From Ornithinimicrobium sediminis (GTDB lineage: Bacteria > Actinomycetota > Actinomycetes > Actinomycetales > Dermatophilaceae), in contig NZ_JAJSDQ010000008.1 of the NCBI RefSeq assembly GCF_021272345.1, forward strand, positions 39,489 through 103,488: 64,000 nucleotides of DNA, written 5' to 3'. A program made the position numbers and the translations under genes. Below, piece after piece: positions 47,477 to 57,016 of this stretch. Position 1 is the stretch's first letter; each line of letters opens with the position of its first letter. The notes beneath the pieces were generated by a model, which searched no databases, was not told the origin of the DNA, and saw only the letters and a list, made by a program, of their open reading frames with translations.

Positions 47477-48714
47477 TCAAGCGGCGGTGTTCAGGTGCTG
47501 TTGCCAGGCGGTGTTCTCGTCGTAGAAGGTGCGGTCGCGCAGGCAGCCGCGGAGGATGCCGACCCAGCGGTTGGCGAGCTGACGTAGGGCGGCTTGGTGG
47601 CCGACGCCGCGTCTTCGGAGGGCCTTGTAGTAGGCGCGTGCGCCGGCGGAGCCGCGCATGGAGCAGAATGCCCACTGCTGCAGGGCGTCGCCGAGGCGGC
47701 GGTTGCGGGCGTACCTGGCGAGCACGACCCGTCTGGTCCCGGACGCTCTGGTGATGGGGGCGGTGCCGGCATAGGCTTTGCGGCCCTTGGCATCGGCGTA
47801 CCGGTGCGGGTCGTCGCCGAACTCGCCGAGGATCCGGGCGCCGAGGATCACACCGAGCCCTGGCAGGCTGGTGTAGATGTCAGCGTCCCGGTGCCGGCCA
47901 AAATGCTCGGCCACCACCTGCCCGAGCCGCTCGATCTGGGTGTTCAGGACGGTGATGAGCGCGACCTCGGAGCTCACGATCGCGGCGTAGGCGTCCTGGA
48001 TCGGACCGGGTTGCCGCAGCTCGGGGGCGGTCAGGACGTTCCGGATCGTCTCGGCACGGGCGGTCACGTCGCGCCGGTGGGCGGCGGTCAGCGCGCGGAC
48101 GATCTTGGCGCGGGACAGCCTGGCGGCGCTGTCCGGGTCGGGTGCTTGGGCCAGCAGGACCAGGGTGTCCGGTTCATCCAGGTCCTCGAACGCGGTCAGG
48201 GCGGCGGGGAAGAAGTCCCGCAGTGCGGCGCGCAGGCGCAGCACGTGCCGGGTCCGGTCCCAGATCATCGACTGGTGGGCTCGGGCGGTGACCTTGACCG
48301 CCTCTCCGGTGGCGCTGTCGCCGGCGACCTGGCGGTGGTGGGCCCGGTCCAGGCGGACGATCTCGGCCAGCAGGTGCGCATCTGCGGTGTCCGACTTCGC
48401 CCCGGAGGTGGAGTGCCGCTCCCGGTACCGGGCGACGGACTTCGAGTTCAGCCCGTACACGGTGTACCCCGCCGTAACCAAGGCGCCGGCTACGGGCCGC
48501 GGTCGGTCTCGATCCCGACCAGCACCTGCGCGGCCGCCTCGGCCGGGTCCAGGTCCGCCCATTCCTCGGGGGCGTGCTCGGCGACCAGCGCGTGCAACCG
48601 CGTGATGCCGCCCAACCCCTCGGGCAGGCGTCTTCGCGCCAGGATCCGTCCCTGGTCGTCGACGAGCTCGACGTCGTGGTGGTCCTCGGCCCAGTCATCA
48701 CCTACGAACAACAT
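47477..48714 (-). pseudogene. IS110-family transposase, frameshifted
   Basis: The N-terminal DEDD/RuvC-like part (FVGDDWAEDHHDVELVDDQG, VLVGIETDRGP) begins at ATG 48714 behind an AGGAGG site. At about 48490-48500 the frame stops (TAG). The rest, from VAGALVTAGYTVYGL onward, is in a different frame and runs to 47477, including SVARYRERHSTSGAKSDTAD and the C-terminal Transposase_20 segment SLPGLGVILGARILGEFGD. About four bases appear lost at the break, so it is inactive unless programmed frameshifting occurs. IS110 elements lack terminal inverted repeats. Confidence 0.85.
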
Positions 48715-49028
48715 CGCCCAACCTCCTGCGCCTCGTTGCGATCCGTTGTAGCAGCGTGGAGGAGGACTCCCGGCGATCTAATGGTCAAGTGCTCACCCGA
48801 ACGATCTGGGGGCACGTCATCCCAGCAGCGGTCACGCCTCCTCACGACCGGCGGGCGCACGGTCTGCCGCGAGACCTCAACGATCAGATGCGTGGAGTGC
48901 TGACCCGCCGGCCGCTACCGGAACCGAGCCTGCCAGAGGATCGGTACAACCCATTAGATCCGTGTGCGCACGCGCTCCCCGCTGGGCGCGCGTGAAGAGG
49001 TGTCGGGATCACCGATTAGGTTGGCGGT
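48715..49028. other. IS110 upstream non-coding end (candidate bridge-RNA region)
   Basis: No protein gene is supported. In IS110-group elements the non-coding end upstream of the transposase encodes a bridge RNA that specifies target and donor sites. This segment is the right place for it; I could not fold it or mark its loops by eye with confidence. Confidence 0.35.
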
Positions 49029-49265
49029 ATGCAAGTCGCCCAGGTGTTCACGATGATGATCGAATCGCCCTTGGACGTGCCCGAGGCTCCTCAGGCGGTC
49101 TTCGACTCGCTTGCCGAGTGGAACGACGCCCATACCCGGAAACGGAACGTAGGTCTCCTGCGCGTTGAAGCCGGGATGGGTCTCTCATCGCTGGGCGAGG
49201 CTCACGGCCGGAACATCGGTGGTGTGAAGGCACGAATGAAGAGACTTGGACTTCATCAAGAGTGA
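49029..49265 (+). CDS. Hypothetical small protein, 78 aa
   Basis: A 78-residue protein starting at ATG 49029. The C-terminal half (RVEAGMGLSSLGEAHGRNIGGV then KARMKRLGL) resembles a helix-turn-helix with a basic recognition helix. It stands alone between the IS110 element and the membrane-protein module. Possibly a small DNA-binding protein; weak support. Confidence 0.5.
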   Translation: MQVAQVFTMMIESPLDVPEAPQAVFDSLAEWNDAHTRKRNVGLLRVEAGMGLSSLGEAHGRNIGGVKARMKRLGLHQE

Positions 49266-49376
49266 CATCGCAAGCGTAGTCGTTTAAAGCGGTCCGCTGA
49301 TGGGACCGCATGGGGATCAGGGGTCGCTGGCGGCGTCCTCGAGCGGCTCAACTCCACCGACAGCCGCAGGCAGCCG

Positions 49377-49916
49377 TCAATCGTCGTCGGGGAGCTCAAC
49401 CAGCGCCGAGTCCGACTTCAAGCCGACGAACTGGACCAACATGCCCATGCAGGGAAGCAGGCTCAGGACGCACCAGAGGGCGGGGAACGTCACCACCATC
49501 GCTGCAGCAGCCACAGTCAGCCGGGCTTCAGCGTCAGAAAGGAACACAGCTGGGGGCGGCAGGAGGGCCACAACGAAGCTCGCCAGGAGCCCGAGGACTG
49601 CGAGCGTTGCCGTGAAGAGAAAGGGCCGCAGGTATCGGATCGGGTCACGACCGATCCGATACAGGTTCCTCAGTAACTCCGGGTCCATGAAGGCCGCCTG
49701 TATCGCGGCGCCCGCCAAGACTGCTCCCAGGACTATGCCGAGCAGGGCTCCCGACAGCTCTTGGAGCACTTCTAACGACGACGGCGAGAAGTACACCCTT
49801 ACTGCCGCGAGGACAGTGCCCAACAGCGCGAGGACGAAATCGAACTGCCGAAAGGAGTCCACGAACAGAGGACGAAGAGCGACATACAGATGCGACGTAC
49901 CACTACGACTGAGCAT
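49377..49916 (-). CDS. Four-helix integral membrane protein
   Basis: A 179-residue protein with four predicted membrane segments at about 26-43, 54-76, 97-120 and 132-163, and short polar ends. The N-terminus (MLSRSGTSHLYVALRPLFVD) has no signal. It follows the 300-residue gene upstream after 44 bp on the same strand, so the two form a likely operon. The family is unrecognised; small multi-pass proteins paired with a soluble partner in islands often act as membrane-disrupting effectors, but that is only an analogy. Confidence 0.72.
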   Translation of the reverse strand: MLSRSGTSHLYVALRPLFVDSFRQFDFVLALLGTVLAAVRVYFSPSSLEVLQELSGALLGIVLGAVLAGAAIQAAFMDPELLRNLYRIGRDPIRYLRPFLFTATLAVLGLLASFVVALLPPPAVFLSDAEARLTVAAAAMVVTFPALWCVLSLLPCMGMLVQFVGLKSDSALVELPDDD

Positions 49917-49960
49917 TGGTGACCACCTCCGAGTCGAACATACGTCCGCCCACCGACAGT

Positions 49961-50863
49961 CTAGTCGCCCAGGTCCTGAGACCGAGCGGCGGCGTCGCGC
50001 AGGAACGAGAGGCGACCAGCAAGTTCGCGCAGCACAGCCTCTTGCACCTCGTCACGGTTCGCCGCTTCCACCTGGATGGTGTGGGCCCGCTCGTTCGAGT
50101 TGAACTTGGGCTTGGACCGGGCCGTTTCGCCCCGAGCCTCCATCCTCACGGTCAAGAAGCCTGTCTCCGTCCCATCGATCTTGGCCGCGAACTCCTCCGA
50201 CTCTGTGTTCAGGTGCTCGCCCCGGTAGGCCGCAAACTCCTCAGTCTTGCGCTTGGCGCGCAGCTCTCGCATCTCCTCCCGGTCCTCGTCGATGTCGTTT
50301 CCCGGGTTGCTCAGTTTCACTGTGCGGATGAGTAGCTTGACCTCTGGATGCTGCTCAATCCACGCGTAGATGTCCTCCCTTGTGGCGATGAGGTCGACCT
50401 CCCACTCGTATCCCGGGAAGCCGACCTCTGCGACTGCGGCCTGCAGCACCATCTCGAAGCCTTTGCGGAACTGGTTCCGCTTCAACCGCGACGCCGTAGC
50501 GAAGGCGACCCACCTGTCGTGATCGCCCAGCGCGACGGCAAACGGGGCGATGGTTTGATCGGAGCCCGTGTCACGGTCTTCGGCCTCTCCCTTGGCCCAG
50601 CTACGAGACTCCTCGTCGAAGCTCATGTCCGTTCGTGGCTCGCTGTACCCGAGGATGCCAGTCAAGAATTGCCCGTCAGGCGTCACGGCGAAGTCCCCGG
50701 CGTGCCACGTCTTAGTCTCCTGCGTGCCCCGACCACGCTGCACCGCGCTGGTCAGACCGCTCTCAGCCAGAACCCTCATCTCGCGCGAGAAACTTGACTC
50801 TCCAGATAACGGTGTGTCGCTTGACCTGCGTCGGTTGATGCGCGCAAACACGATGGACTTCAT
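49961..50863 (-). CDS. Soluble protein of unknown function, partner of membrane protein
   Basis: A 300-residue protein; the start at 50863 (MKSIVFARINRRRSSDTPLS) was preferred because the upstream in-frame extension is Arg/Thr-rich and poorly coding-like. A mixed alpha/beta N-terminal half with GESSFSREMRVLAESGLTS is followed by a charged helical part (EDREEMRELRAKRKTEEFAAY) and a C-terminal strand-rich segment. No motif is recognised. It precedes the four-helix membrane gene in a likely two-gene operon next to an AbiTii-like gene. Confidence 0.68.
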   Translation of the reverse strand: MKSIVFARINRRRSSDTPLSGESSFSREMRVLAESGLTSAVQRGRGTQETKTWHAGDFAVTPDGQFLTGILGYSEPRTDMSFDEESRSWAKGEAEDRDTGSDQTIAPFAVALGDHDRWVAFATASRLKRNQFRKGFEMVLQAAVAEVGFPGYEWEVDLIATREDIYAWIEQHPEVKLLIRTVKLSNPGNDIDEDREEMRELRAKRKTEEFAAYRGEHLNTESEEFAAKIDGTETGFLTVRMEARGETARSKPKFNSNERAHTIQVEAANRDEVQEAVLRELAGRLSFLRDAAARSQDLGD

Positions 50864-51625
50864 CTGCCCCGATGGTGCCACCCTTCCCCCTTCTGTTCGC
50901 GGGCCTAGCGGTGTCCCAGCCCTACTCGTCACGAGGCCCGCCTTTGGCGCTCTCGTCCTCTCGGCCGCGCAGCTCGCGAGTCGCCTCGCCGCAAAAAGTA
51001 CCAGGTCCTTCCGTTCCTGCGATGTGGGCTCGCGGTCCATCCCGAACCTAGCGCGGATAGCGGCTGGGCGAAGTTGTCACAGGAGGGTTCGCTTGGCACG
51101 CTGGCGGCTACCGGCTCGTGCGTCGCCTCGAGGTGGGGCTGCGCATGGTCGGTGTGGGTGAGGGCGGTCCGATCTTCGGGGGCCGGTGGATGAGCCCACA
51201 GGCGGTCCTCGTCGTCTCGTTCGCTCTCCAGCGGTGCTTCTGATTGCTTGGGCAGTCGTCGGGAACGCCTTGCGCCGCGGGGCGCTCGGTTTGGCTACGC
51301 TGGATCCGTGACCGCAGCGCTGCTCGGTTGCGCAGTCTTGTCTCCTGGTCGCGCACCATCGCCCCCGACAGCTCCGCTGTAAGGCCGGTCCGCTCCGCCA
51401 GCAGGCGCTGCCCCACACTGCCCGCGTGGGCCACCACGCCGACACCATCCGCAGAGAAGGACAACCCCGACGACCACGACGTGCACTTCACTTACCGAGT
51501 GCTTCCTGCTGGGCGGACCTGGGACCTTAGACAAGTCCAAGTCTTCCCTCATCAGGCAGCACTTCGGTGCTTCTACACACCGATCGCAGCGCCACCCCGT
51601 GAACGATCCGGGCTAGAGTTCGCGT
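50864..51625. other. Intergenic stretch, 762 bases, with transposase remnant
   Basis: Only the IS1380 fragment described separately is supported. The remaining frames lack convincing codon use. Divergent promoters for the membrane-protein operon and the AbiTii-like gene should be here. Confidence 0.55.
51346..51491 (-). pseudogene. Fragment of IS1380-family transposase N-terminus
   Basis: Read on the minus strand, a short frame gives VVAHAGSVGQRLLAERTGLT and AELSGAMVR, matching the start of actinobacterial IS1380 transposases in style (AHAG, ERTGLTAELS). The remainder of the gene is missing and the following residues are unrelated. It marks an old insertion. Confidence 0.5.
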
Positions 51626-52663
51626 ATGGCACCTGACGTTGACGAACTCCAGTATGCGCGAGCAACCCTTGAACTCTTCGACGATGTCGCGGTTCCGCTC
51701 TCGACCATCCTCCGTCGTTGTCTTCGATTGGCACACCTCCGTGGTGACTGGAAGGCTGTCACGTGGCTTGAGCTGGAGCAACATGAATTCGGGGGCGAAA
51801 AGCCTTACGATGATGGCCTAGCGGCCGATCTGCTCAGAGAGTTGGGGCGACACCCAGGCGATCCGGAACGAGTGGCGATTGTAGAGCAATTCATCAGTAG
51901 ACGCACATTTGATTCGAAGTCCAACGCCGCGAAGGCGGGGCTTGTATCAGGTCACAGTGTCGAACTGCTCGAGCGGCACCTAAAACTCTTTGATCGAGAG
52001 ATCAGAAACAGCGTTGATCAGGATGGAGGCACGTACTCGCAGCAAATGGATCGAGCAACAGCGCGCGTGAACCTCGAACAGAGGCGAGAGAGCGCGCGCA
52101 ACACCTTAGCGAAGGTGCGGAACGCGGTCTACGCCTACCTCTTAAGGACGGAGCGCGAACTCGTATTTGTCGAGTTCAACGACGCCTTCTTCGCCAAGAC
52201 GAAGGACCTCGTCGACCGTCAGCTGTCGATCGTGTCCGCTGAAGCGGTAGAGAGATTCAACTCTGCCTACCGACGCCTTCGGGACGGGGACGATGAGTCG
52301 CTATCCCAGGCTGCAGCGTCCTGCCGGCGCGTTCTCCACGCGTTAGCAGATGCGGTTTGTCCACCCCGCAGTGACCGACCCAAGGACGCTTCGGGAGTTG
52401 CAAGGGACCTTACGGCAGATAAGTATCGAAACCGCCTGATGTGGTTTGTCTATGAAACCTGTCCGCGGACCACGTTGCGTCCACTCCTCGATGTAGACAT
52501 CAAGCTTATGTCTGATCGATTGGAGGCCATCGATGCCCTCAGCAGCAAAGGCGTTCACGACGTAGTGTCGGCGCAAGAGGCCGAGGCGTTGGCAAGCCAT
52601 GTATACCTGCTAGCTGCCGAGATTCTGAACTTGCATGAACGCTACGCCGGTGCCGTCCAGTGA
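51626..52663 (+). CDS. AbiTii-domain-like abortive-infection protein
   Basis: A 345-residue protein. The N-terminal segment LSTILRRCLRLAHLRGDWKAVTWLELEQHEF has the AbiTii domain pattern of N-terminal helices (leucine-rich, ending in a WLELE-type motif). The remainder is helical with charged stretches and an Arg/Glu-rich middle (MDRATARVNLEQRRESARNT). Proteins with this domain occur in abortive-infection defence. GC and codon use are lower than in the core. No partner gene lies directly beside it, though the two-gene membrane module is close upstream. Confidence 0.65.
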   Translation: MAPDVDELQYARATLELFDDVAVPLSTILRRCLRLAHLRGDWKAVTWLELEQHEFGGEKPYDDGLAADLLRELGRHPGDPERVAIVEQFISRRTFDSKSNAAKAGLVSGHSVELLERHLKLFDREIRNSVDQDGGTYSQQMDRATARVNLEQRRESARNTLAKVRNAVYAYLLRTERELVFVEFNDAFFAKTKDLVDRQLSIVSAEAVERFNSAYRRLRDGDDESLSQAAASCRRVLHALADAVCPPRSDRPKDASGVARDLTADKYRNRLMWFVYETCPRTTLRPLLDVDIKLMSDRLEAIDALSSKGVHDVVSAQEAEALASHVYLLAAEILNLHERYAGAVQ

Positions 52664-53291
52664 AGCGGTCCAGCAGCACGTCTGCGCACCGCTGCCACAG
52701 CGCTTCGCATGGTGGCAAAGGCAACACGATGGACAAGATCATCCACCGGGAGGTGGCCAATGCGAAGTGTAGCTCGATCGCGTAATGCGCAAACGTACAC
52801 ATGGCGTTCATTAGCAAAACGCCAAAGATGCGCGAGGCGGTGAGCCGTAGGGCGCATGGGACTTCAATCTGGACCAGTACGAGTCGTACGTCGATTCGCC
52901 GAAGGGTGGATTTGTGACTGGCGATCGTTCAATAAGGGCTCTCCGTAGTTGAGCGGGCCAATGGACGTGCTCAACGACCGACCTGCGGACGTTCATGCGA
53001 CATCCGCTTATCGGCGCTGTGGCAGTGCTGTCACGCCTGCTTGGGGCGTGTCGCCGAAACGTCCGATCCGACTCTCGGCAGAGTCGTGATGTCACGACCG
53101 TCATGGCCGCCGTTGCCTCGGGCGGCCGCCTCCTCAGCAGAGTCGGGCGCTAGTGCACCTGGTGGAAGCGCGAGATGCCAGGGCTCACGCGGCGCCTCTG
53201 CGGACGTGAGACGCGAGGCTCCCAGACATGCGAAATGAGTCCCAGGGCCCACCGCGCCAGGGAGGCGCGGTGGGCCGGAGGGGGTGGATCG
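52664..53291. other. Gene-free stretch, 628 bases
   Basis: Frames here are short, in competing directions, and without recognisable motifs. It separates the AbiTii-like gene from the resolvase. I see no RNA gene or repeat. Confidence 0.55.
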
Positions 53292-53909
53292 TCAGGACCT
53301 GTGAGGGGTGCTCGACTGCATCATCGTCAGCGGGCCAGTGCTCTGGAGCGCGCGATACACCGAGGCGCGGGAGACGCCGAGGACTCTGGCGATCGTGATG
53401 GCGTGCTGGCCGCTGTCGTACATCTGCTGTGCCACCTGGAGCTTCTCAGGTGTCCACACGGTGGGTCTGCCGCCTTTGCGGCCGCGAGCCCGAGCGGCTG
53501 CGAGGCCGGCGTGGGTTCGCTCGCGGATGAGGTCGCGTTCGAACTCGGCGAGGGCACCGAAGACGTGGAAGAACAGTCTGCCTCCGGGTGTGGAGGTGTC
53601 GATGCTCTCGGTGAGGCTGCGGAACGCCACCCCGCGTGCCTGCAGGTCCTGGATGGTGTCGATGAGGTGGCGCAGGCTGCGGCCGAGCCGGTCGAGTCGC
53701 CAGACGACGACGGTGTCTCCGGGGCGCAGGTGCTCGAGCAGGGCGTCGAGCTGTGGGCGGTGCTGCAGGGACCCGGAGGCCTTGTCGACGAAGATGCGGC
53801 CGCACCCGGCAGCGGTCAGGGCGTCCACTTGGAGGGCTTCGTCCTGCTCGAGGGTGGAGACGCGGGCGTAGCCGAGCAGGTATTGCTGGCGGGGTGTCTC
53901 GGTACTCAT
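53292..53909 (-). CDS. Serine recombinase (resolvase/invertase family)
   Basis: A 205-residue small serine recombinase. The catalytic serine is S18 in LLGYARVSTLEQ. The core arginines are in VVWRLDRLGRSLRHL, FERDLIRERTHAGLAAARARG forms the long dimerisation helix, and the C-terminal HTH (AQQMYDSGQHAITIARVLGV) binds the site. The ATG at 53909 is downstream of an AGGA. It probably resolves or inverts DNA as part of a Tn3-like element, but no transposase remains. Its position beside the hairpin array may matter. Confidence 0.92.
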   Translation of the reverse strand: MSTETPRQQYLLGYARVSTLEQDEALQVDALTAAGCGRIFVDKASGSLQHRPQLDALLEHLRPGDTVVVWRLDRLGRSLRHLIDTIQDLQARGVAFRSLTESIDTSTPGGRLFFHVFGALAEFERDLIRERTHAGLAAARARGRKGGRPTVWTPEKLQVAQQMYDSGQHAITIARVLGVSRASVYRALQSTGPLTMMQSSTPHRS

Positions 53910-54266
53910 GGGGTGGGTCCTTTCTGCGACGTTGATTCTGGACACGGGTTCTGGAGCAGCAGAACGCCCCGCAGCCGGGTTGGCTGCGGGGCGTCTCACA
54001 TACGGTCGTTTCTGGGATTCGTCGCCCAGTGAGCAGCGATGATCCGGTGCGTGGCAGGTTTGGTCTCTTGACGAGCACTCCACCACCCCCACCTCCGTTC
54101 CTTGCGATGGAACGGCACGTTCAACAAGCTGTCGCACGCCTGGGCGGGTGAGGCGTCCGACTTCACTCCGCTGCTAGCTGAGCAACTGGACGAGATAGAG
54201 ATGGAGAGCGCGATCGGGGTCGACTTGGCGTCCTCGGGTCAATCCCCTCAAGGATGTGACAGGGAA

Positions 54267-55435
54267 GCCCCGCGCTGGAGAAGGTGGACAGGACTCCAAC
54301 GCGGGGCCGGGGCAGCCGAGCACTCAGACGGCGACGCCCCTGTCCCAGGTGGATCAGATTGCCATAGGGGACGGTCCCGCGCCAGAACCCCCCTGCAGCT
54401 GCCCTGGCACGGGACCTCGCGTCCCCTGACGGACGCACCTGTCAGGCTACTGTCGGCCGGAGTGCCTGCCTAGGGCATAGGGGCGTCCCGTGCCAGGCGG
54501 TCGGGGGGGTCCCACTGGCACGGGACGTCGCGACAATAACGGACCGTCGCATTCCCGTACAAGGCAACACAGCACAGGTCAACCGGCGCGCACCGCTGAA
54601 GGGGCTGGAGGTTTGGCGGCCCCGCGCCAGCGAACCGTGCAAGCGCCCCAGCGCGGGGCCATGTTGGGACACAGCGAAGGAGGAGCGTCCCAGTGCCCTC
54701 AATGATGGTGGCCGGGCAACGACCCTGCAAGTTTGGCCTGGCGCGGTCCTACGGACGCACTGGGCGGGCTCACCCGGAAGGAAGGTCCCGCGCTGGTGCG
54801 TCGAAGCGGACGCGGCCCAGCGCGGGACCCGGAGCTGCCGCTATTCCACACCGCAGACCCACAATGCGGCTCGCTCCTACCCTGTGCATCCACACTGACA
54901 CGGGGTCAGGCGCTTCGCCAGGCGGTCAGCCACAACCCTGGACTAGAGTCCCGATCACGGTTCCGGGACCCTTCGCGCGGAGGTGTGTCCCGTTGAGCTG
55001 AGGCCCCGGCAGGCGCTCGACGGCTCTGCCGGGGCCGCCCTACGTCCCGACCGCTGGGATAGTGCCCCACAGGGAGGGGCCCCGCGCTGGTGCAGGGGAA
55101 CAGCGCGGGGACCCCGGGGCGGTCGAGCACTCTCGCCCGGGTGCGACACCCCTACCCCCAAGATCCACAGTCCCATGGGTGCCAGAAGAGTGCCACGCGG
55201 CGAGCCACACCCGAAGGTCCCGCACTGGAGACTCGTGGACAGGGCTCCAGCGCGGGACCCGGGGCACAGCGCGCCCACACGAAGCGGGTGCACTCGGATG
55301 GTGCCCCTACCCCCGAGATATCACGTTCCCACTACAGCTGTCCCCGCGCCATACCCCGGGGCGGATCAAGCGGTCCACCCCCGGTGGGGCTCTGCAGGGA
55401 GGCCCCGCGCTCAGGTGTCCCTGCAGCACGGGGCC
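54267..55435. repeat. Array 1: nine GC-rich hairpins
   Basis: Inverted repeats with arms of about 11-15 bases recur at 54267-54307, 54374-54415, 54484-54527, 54618-54660, 54784-54829, 55002-55037 (a weaker, divergent member), 55076-55115, 55216-55259 and 55401-55435. The arm is essentially GGYCCCGCGCTGG facing CCAGCGCGGGRCC; loops differ in length and sequence. Base 3 of the arm is C in some copies and T in others, with the matching G or A on the other arm, so the pairing is kept. Spacers of about 40-170 bases carry partial repeats such as CACTCGGATG and CCCCTACCCCC. No protein gene is supported between 54138 and 56131. Confidence 0.85.
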
Positions 55436-56131
55436 GAGAGGGGCTAGTGCGCTCGGGGGGAATGCACTCGGATGCTGTGCCCCTCTCTTATCCTGCACTT
55501 GCACGCTCCCACAGGGGGCCAGCCCTACGCCATACCCCCCCGCCCGTAGGTCCGTTAGTAGCGCACGCGCGTGGCGAAGCCTCAACGGCCGTGGGGATAG
55601 GGAGGCACCTAGGTACCGAATCTTTACCTTTCTGACACCAATCTGTAATTCCTTGGGCAAGACAGGAGACTAGGAGTGCGGGTTAGATAGGCAGGACACG
55701 CATCCATCCATGCAGAGGGGTTGGTGGGCGTGCAGTCCCCCGGCGAACCAGGTCCGGCAGGCCTCTCGCCGGGGGCACCCCAACCCTGGCAGCGACCCAA
55801 GCCGGGCGCACTTGTGGCGACCCCCCCAAAGGCCGTGACACCCGTTCGCGCCCGAGCACGACCAGTGGCCCGCCCGCTGTAGCGGACAGGCTGGCCGTCT
55901 GACCCCTGGCAGGCCGTGCACTGCGCACCTGGGGTGCCTCACGCCCGTTCGTGAGGCTCTGGTCACCGGTTACCGGGAGCGTTCGTGTTGGTGGCGCAGA
56001 CTGTGAAGGGCGAGTCCCGCAGTGGCGTTCAGTGGACATCCAGGCTTGACTCTGTCTGTGTCTGGATGGCTGGGGTCGCGGAGCGGAGCCAAGGCGTGCC
56101 GTCGTATGACCGCCGCTCTGGTGGTTGTGTC
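55436..56131. other. Gene-free stretch after array 1
   Basis: Spacer-like pieces (CACTCGGATG, CCATACCCCC) continue to about 55555; then comes ordinary sequence with no recognisable gene up to the S1 pseudogene. Frames here are short and unconvincing. Confidence 0.6.
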
Positions 56132-56603
56132 ATGACCGGGGGCGAGGTCGACTCGGGGGTCAACAATGCTTGGGCGGAGTTGCAGCGAGCTAAGAAGCGC
56201 AAGCCAGTGACGGGCACGGTTGTGGAAGTGGTCAAGGGAGGTCTGATCGTCGACGTGGGGGTCCGTGCCTTTCTCCCGGGCTCGTGGCAACGTCGTCCTG
56301 TCTCGTAGGGACTGGCTTGAACACATCGCCCCGCAGAAGCGGGCGGCCTTCTTAACGCAGTTGCGACCGGGTGATGTGTGGCCGGCTATCGTCTTCGGGC
56401 TGCACCGCGACGGGGTGGTGGTCGAGTTCGGGGACTTCGCTGAGGGAGTCATCGAGTTGGCCGACCTGGGTGGTCACAAGGTGGATCACCCTGGTGAAGT
56501 CGTCGAAGTCGGTGACAGCATCTACGTGCGAGTGCTGAGCGTGGACACGGAGCGGCAGTTCGCTTCGCTGGCTCTGGAGCCGGAGCAGGACGAGACTCCG
56601 TGA
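56132..56603 (+). pseudogene. S1-domain protein remnant (ribosomal protein S1-like)
   Basis: The frame from ATG 56132 gives GTVVEVVKGGLIVDVGVRAF, an S1-fold start, then stops at 56308. From about 56280 another frame reads RARGNVVLSRRDWLEHIAPQ and continues through VIELADLGGHKVDHPGE to 56603. In S1 proteins FLPxSxx and the ERGNVVLSRR segment are separated by about 35 residues; here they abut, so an internal deletion has joined them out of frame. It looks like a decayed S1 paralogue. Confidence 0.75.
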
Positions 56604-56678
56604 GTCCAGTTCTTCATCCGTGATCCCGGAGCCTCGCCCGCTACATGCTCGCCCCAGCCGGTCTCACCCTCAAGGGCG

Positions 56679-56862
56679 GTACAGGTAGGACTCGCTTTCG
56701 TCGTAGCCGGATGGCTCCCCCAAAGGGGCCGGGTGGCTCGTTGGTGTCGGTGTCCTGCGAGGACGTCGACGACGGCTTCGACGGCCTTGACGCAGACCAG
56801 GATGACGGCGGCGAGCTCTCGGGCTTCCTCGAGGCCGGCGGTCGGGTCCCAGCCCCGTCGAC
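56679..56862 (-). pseudogene. Partial duplicate of the 57729-57989 gene
   Basis: On the minus strand this segment encodes GLEEARELAAVILVCVKAVE and AVVDVLAGHRHQRATRPLWG, almost identical to the intact small membrane protein about 1 kb away; it then diverges and frameshifts. The copies are in direct orientation. A start codon is missing. Confidence 0.8.
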
Positions 56863-57016
56863 GGAGTTCCCTCCAGGTGAAAAGACGGTGTGCCCCAGCC
56901 CGAGTCCTGGCGACGTCCGCGTGACTAGTGCTATGGGGAGTCTCAAGACGTGCCCCGGATGGACGATCCGCTCGTGGCGCCCGGTCGCGTATCCGGGCGC
57001 CGCGAGCAGTGCTGGG

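Noticed and set aside
50864..51161. Plus-strand frame of about 200 codons upstream of the IS1380 remnant
   Set aside because: It is antisense to the start of the 49961-50863 gene, with random composition and no ribosome-binding site.
52664..53291. Several 60-100-codon frames between the AbiTii-like gene and the resolvase
   Set aside because: They lie in opposing frames without motifs or ribosome-binding sites.
54267..55435. CRISPR array or integron attC sites
   Set aside because: Spacing and spacer lengths are irregular, repeats are themselves palindromes with varying loops, and there are no Cas genes, integron integrase or gene cassettes between the copies.
54138..56131. Long open frames inside the hairpin array, both strands
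   Set aside because: GC-rich palindromic sequence gives many stop-poor frames; these overlap each other in several frames, are Arg/Pro/Gly-rich, and show no conserved motif or ribosome-binding site.
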